Assembly (NCBI GenBank): GCA_034408745.1
Contig: JAWXCM010000320.1
Location: 1 to 64,000 of the forward strand
Reading direction: 5' to 3'
DNA length: 64,000 bases
Origin: JAWXCM01 sp034408745
GTDB lineage: Bacteria; Acidobacteriota; Terriglobia; Bryobacterales; Bryobacteraceae
Shown here: positions 63,278 to 64,000 of the stretch, in pieces
How positions within the stretch are numbered: position 1 is the first letter of the stretch
How the letters are laid out: each line of letters opens with the position of its first letter
Position numbers and translations under genes: made by a program
Notes under the pieces: model-generated
The model's input: only the letters and a program-made list of their open reading frames with translations
Database searches by the model: none
Told to the model about the DNA's origin: nothing

Positions 63278-63567
63278 CGGTACTCGAACTTGCCCATGGC
63301 ATCACCCGCGCTGACACAACCGAACGCCGGGAACGGCGGCAACACTTCCTTGACGAGTTGCCGATCGGTGTCCCCATACAGCCGGTGACGGTCCAGATCG
63401 CCCTCCGTGCGGGACAGATCGACGGCCAGAGCCAGGCGCGAGGCATCCGCATTCCGCTATCGGATCTCCTGATCGGGGTGAGCGCGCTGGAACTCGGTTA
63501 TGGAGTGGGAACAGCCAACGTCCGGCACTTTCAACTGATCCCGGGCCTGCACGTGATCCCGCTTTAG
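63175..63567 (+). pseudogene. VapC PIN-domain toxin lacking its start and first catalytic Asp
   Basis: In-frame sequence after a TAG at 63172 reads AAERQGKNARQLPETVARE, then VVTVLELAHG (second acidic residue, Glu) and IPLSDLLIGVSALELGYGVG (third acid, Asp), then TANVRHFQLIPGL. The usual beginning MILDTSxLI with the first active-site Asp is missing; the nearest possible start is GTG 63232. PIN RNases need this Asp to bind metal, so the product would be inactive. The antitoxin gene overlaps it. Confidence 0.75.
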
Positions 63568-63738
63568 CCCTTCGGCGCTCGTGGAGCCAGGTGAATTGTT
63601 AGCGGATGTCCAACGATCCTCCCGGAATGAGGTCACGTTGCGGCAGCCGGACCGGACTGAAGTTGACGTTTGCGGAACGTCTGCGACAGACTGGCAACTT
63701 CCGCGCGCACATTGCATTTCCCGATACAATGAAGAGCA

Positions 63739-64000
63739 ATGAGCCTCGACGACTACAAGGTCGTGCTTTACCGGAACAGACCCAGCGGGTGGGTCGCGGA
63801 AGTTCCATCGATCCCGGGGTGCCATGCGCTCATGCCTACCCGAGAGTCCGCGCTGACTGAACTCGCAGCCGTCTTCCAAATGATTTCGGACGAGTACGCG
63901 CAGCAAAATCAAGTGCTGCCGGCCGATACCACCGAAATCGTTCATGCCTATGCCCGAGCAGAGGAGTTTCGGCGCGTAGCGGCGAAGCTCGGATTTCGAA
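63739..64000 (+). CDS. HicB-like antitoxin running into a HicA-like start (3' end outside window)
   Basis: ATG at 63739; the frame is open to the window edge. Residues 1-70 match HicB antitoxins: MSLDDYKVVLYRNRPSGWVA, VPSIPGCHALMPTRESALTE and PADTTEIVHA, a natural HicB end. No stop follows; the frame goes on as YARAEEFRRVAAKLGFR, which looks like the first helix of a HicA mRNA interferase. So hicB and hicA may be fused, by design or by a small indel. GATACAATG near 63722 may hold the -10. Confidence 0.65.
   Translation, partial: MSLDDYKVVLYRNRPSGWVAEVPSIPGCHALMPTRESALTELAAVFQMISDEYAQQNQVLPADTTEIVHAYARAEEFRRVAAKLGFR

Noticed and set aside
63457..63945. 162-residue minus-strand open frame
   Set aside because: Antisense to the vapC remnant and HicB-like gene, which both show family motifs on the plus strand.

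Overview
This 64 kb window is a GC-rich, densely packed piece of a bacterial chromosome, most likely from an Acidobacteriota member of the Bryobacterales/Solibacter type. The support is family-level: two very large Oar-like TonB-dependent receptors with an N-terminal carboxypeptidase-regulatory domain, a Ser/Thr kinase fused to TPR repeats plus remnants of kinase/PD40 genes, Tat-signal mandelate-racemase-like and Gfo/Idh-like enzymes, and a Lys/Ala-rich histone-like protein. No rRNA, tRNA, CRISPR array or insertion sequence was recognised. No similarity search or exhaustive repeat scan was possible, so family names rest on motifs read by eye.

1-7.5 kb is housekeeping: metK, ahcY and tig (S-adenosylmethionine cycle plus trigger factor) on the minus strand with a strong terminator between metK and ahcY, then a glycosyltransferase, a receiver-less sigma-54 activator and an RlpA/SPOR lipoprotein. 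At 7.5-7.8 kb lies a very small, self-contained transcription unit for a 24-residue Lys/Ala peptide. 7.8-22.5 kb holds a sugar isomerase-like gene, a kinase-TPR protein, der, an enolase-superfamily enzyme, a frameshifted nucleotidyltransferase paired with an HTH gene, a cation/Ca2+ exchanger family protein, nadB (apparently a CTG start), aroB, menG/ubiE, ridA and pyrD. 22.5-38 kb contains a hybrid histidine kinase, secreted hydrolases, a second aldolase-type gene with a Gfo/Idh enzyme, PilZ, SIMPL, MBL and molybdopterin proteins, a HipA-like kinase, a histone-H1-like protein, and an MltD-like transglycosylase divergent from a bactofilin. 38.6-46.8 kb is one tightly overlapping plus-strand series: methyltransferase-like, lysS, LolC/E-like permease, asparagine synthase, GT39-like and GT4 glycosyltransferases.

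46.8-53 kb carries a frameshifted TonB receptor, a secreted esterase and small unknown genes. 53.5-62 kb is the most coherent accessory unit: a GntR/FCD repressor and a secreted beta-propeller protein on one strand, and on the other an intact Oar-like receptor, a second Tat-exported beta-propeller protein and an N-acetylneuraminate-lyase-like aldolase. Both arms leave a shared promoter region that contains two copies of ATCGAT-N6-ATCGAT. It looks like a regulated uptake-and-degradation locus, possibly for sialic-acid-like sugars. From 62 kb to the end the DNA is a graveyard of kinase/PD40 fragments and toxin-antitoxin genes: a Phd-like antitoxin, a VapC lacking its first catalytic Asp, and a HicB-like gene that appears to run into HicA.
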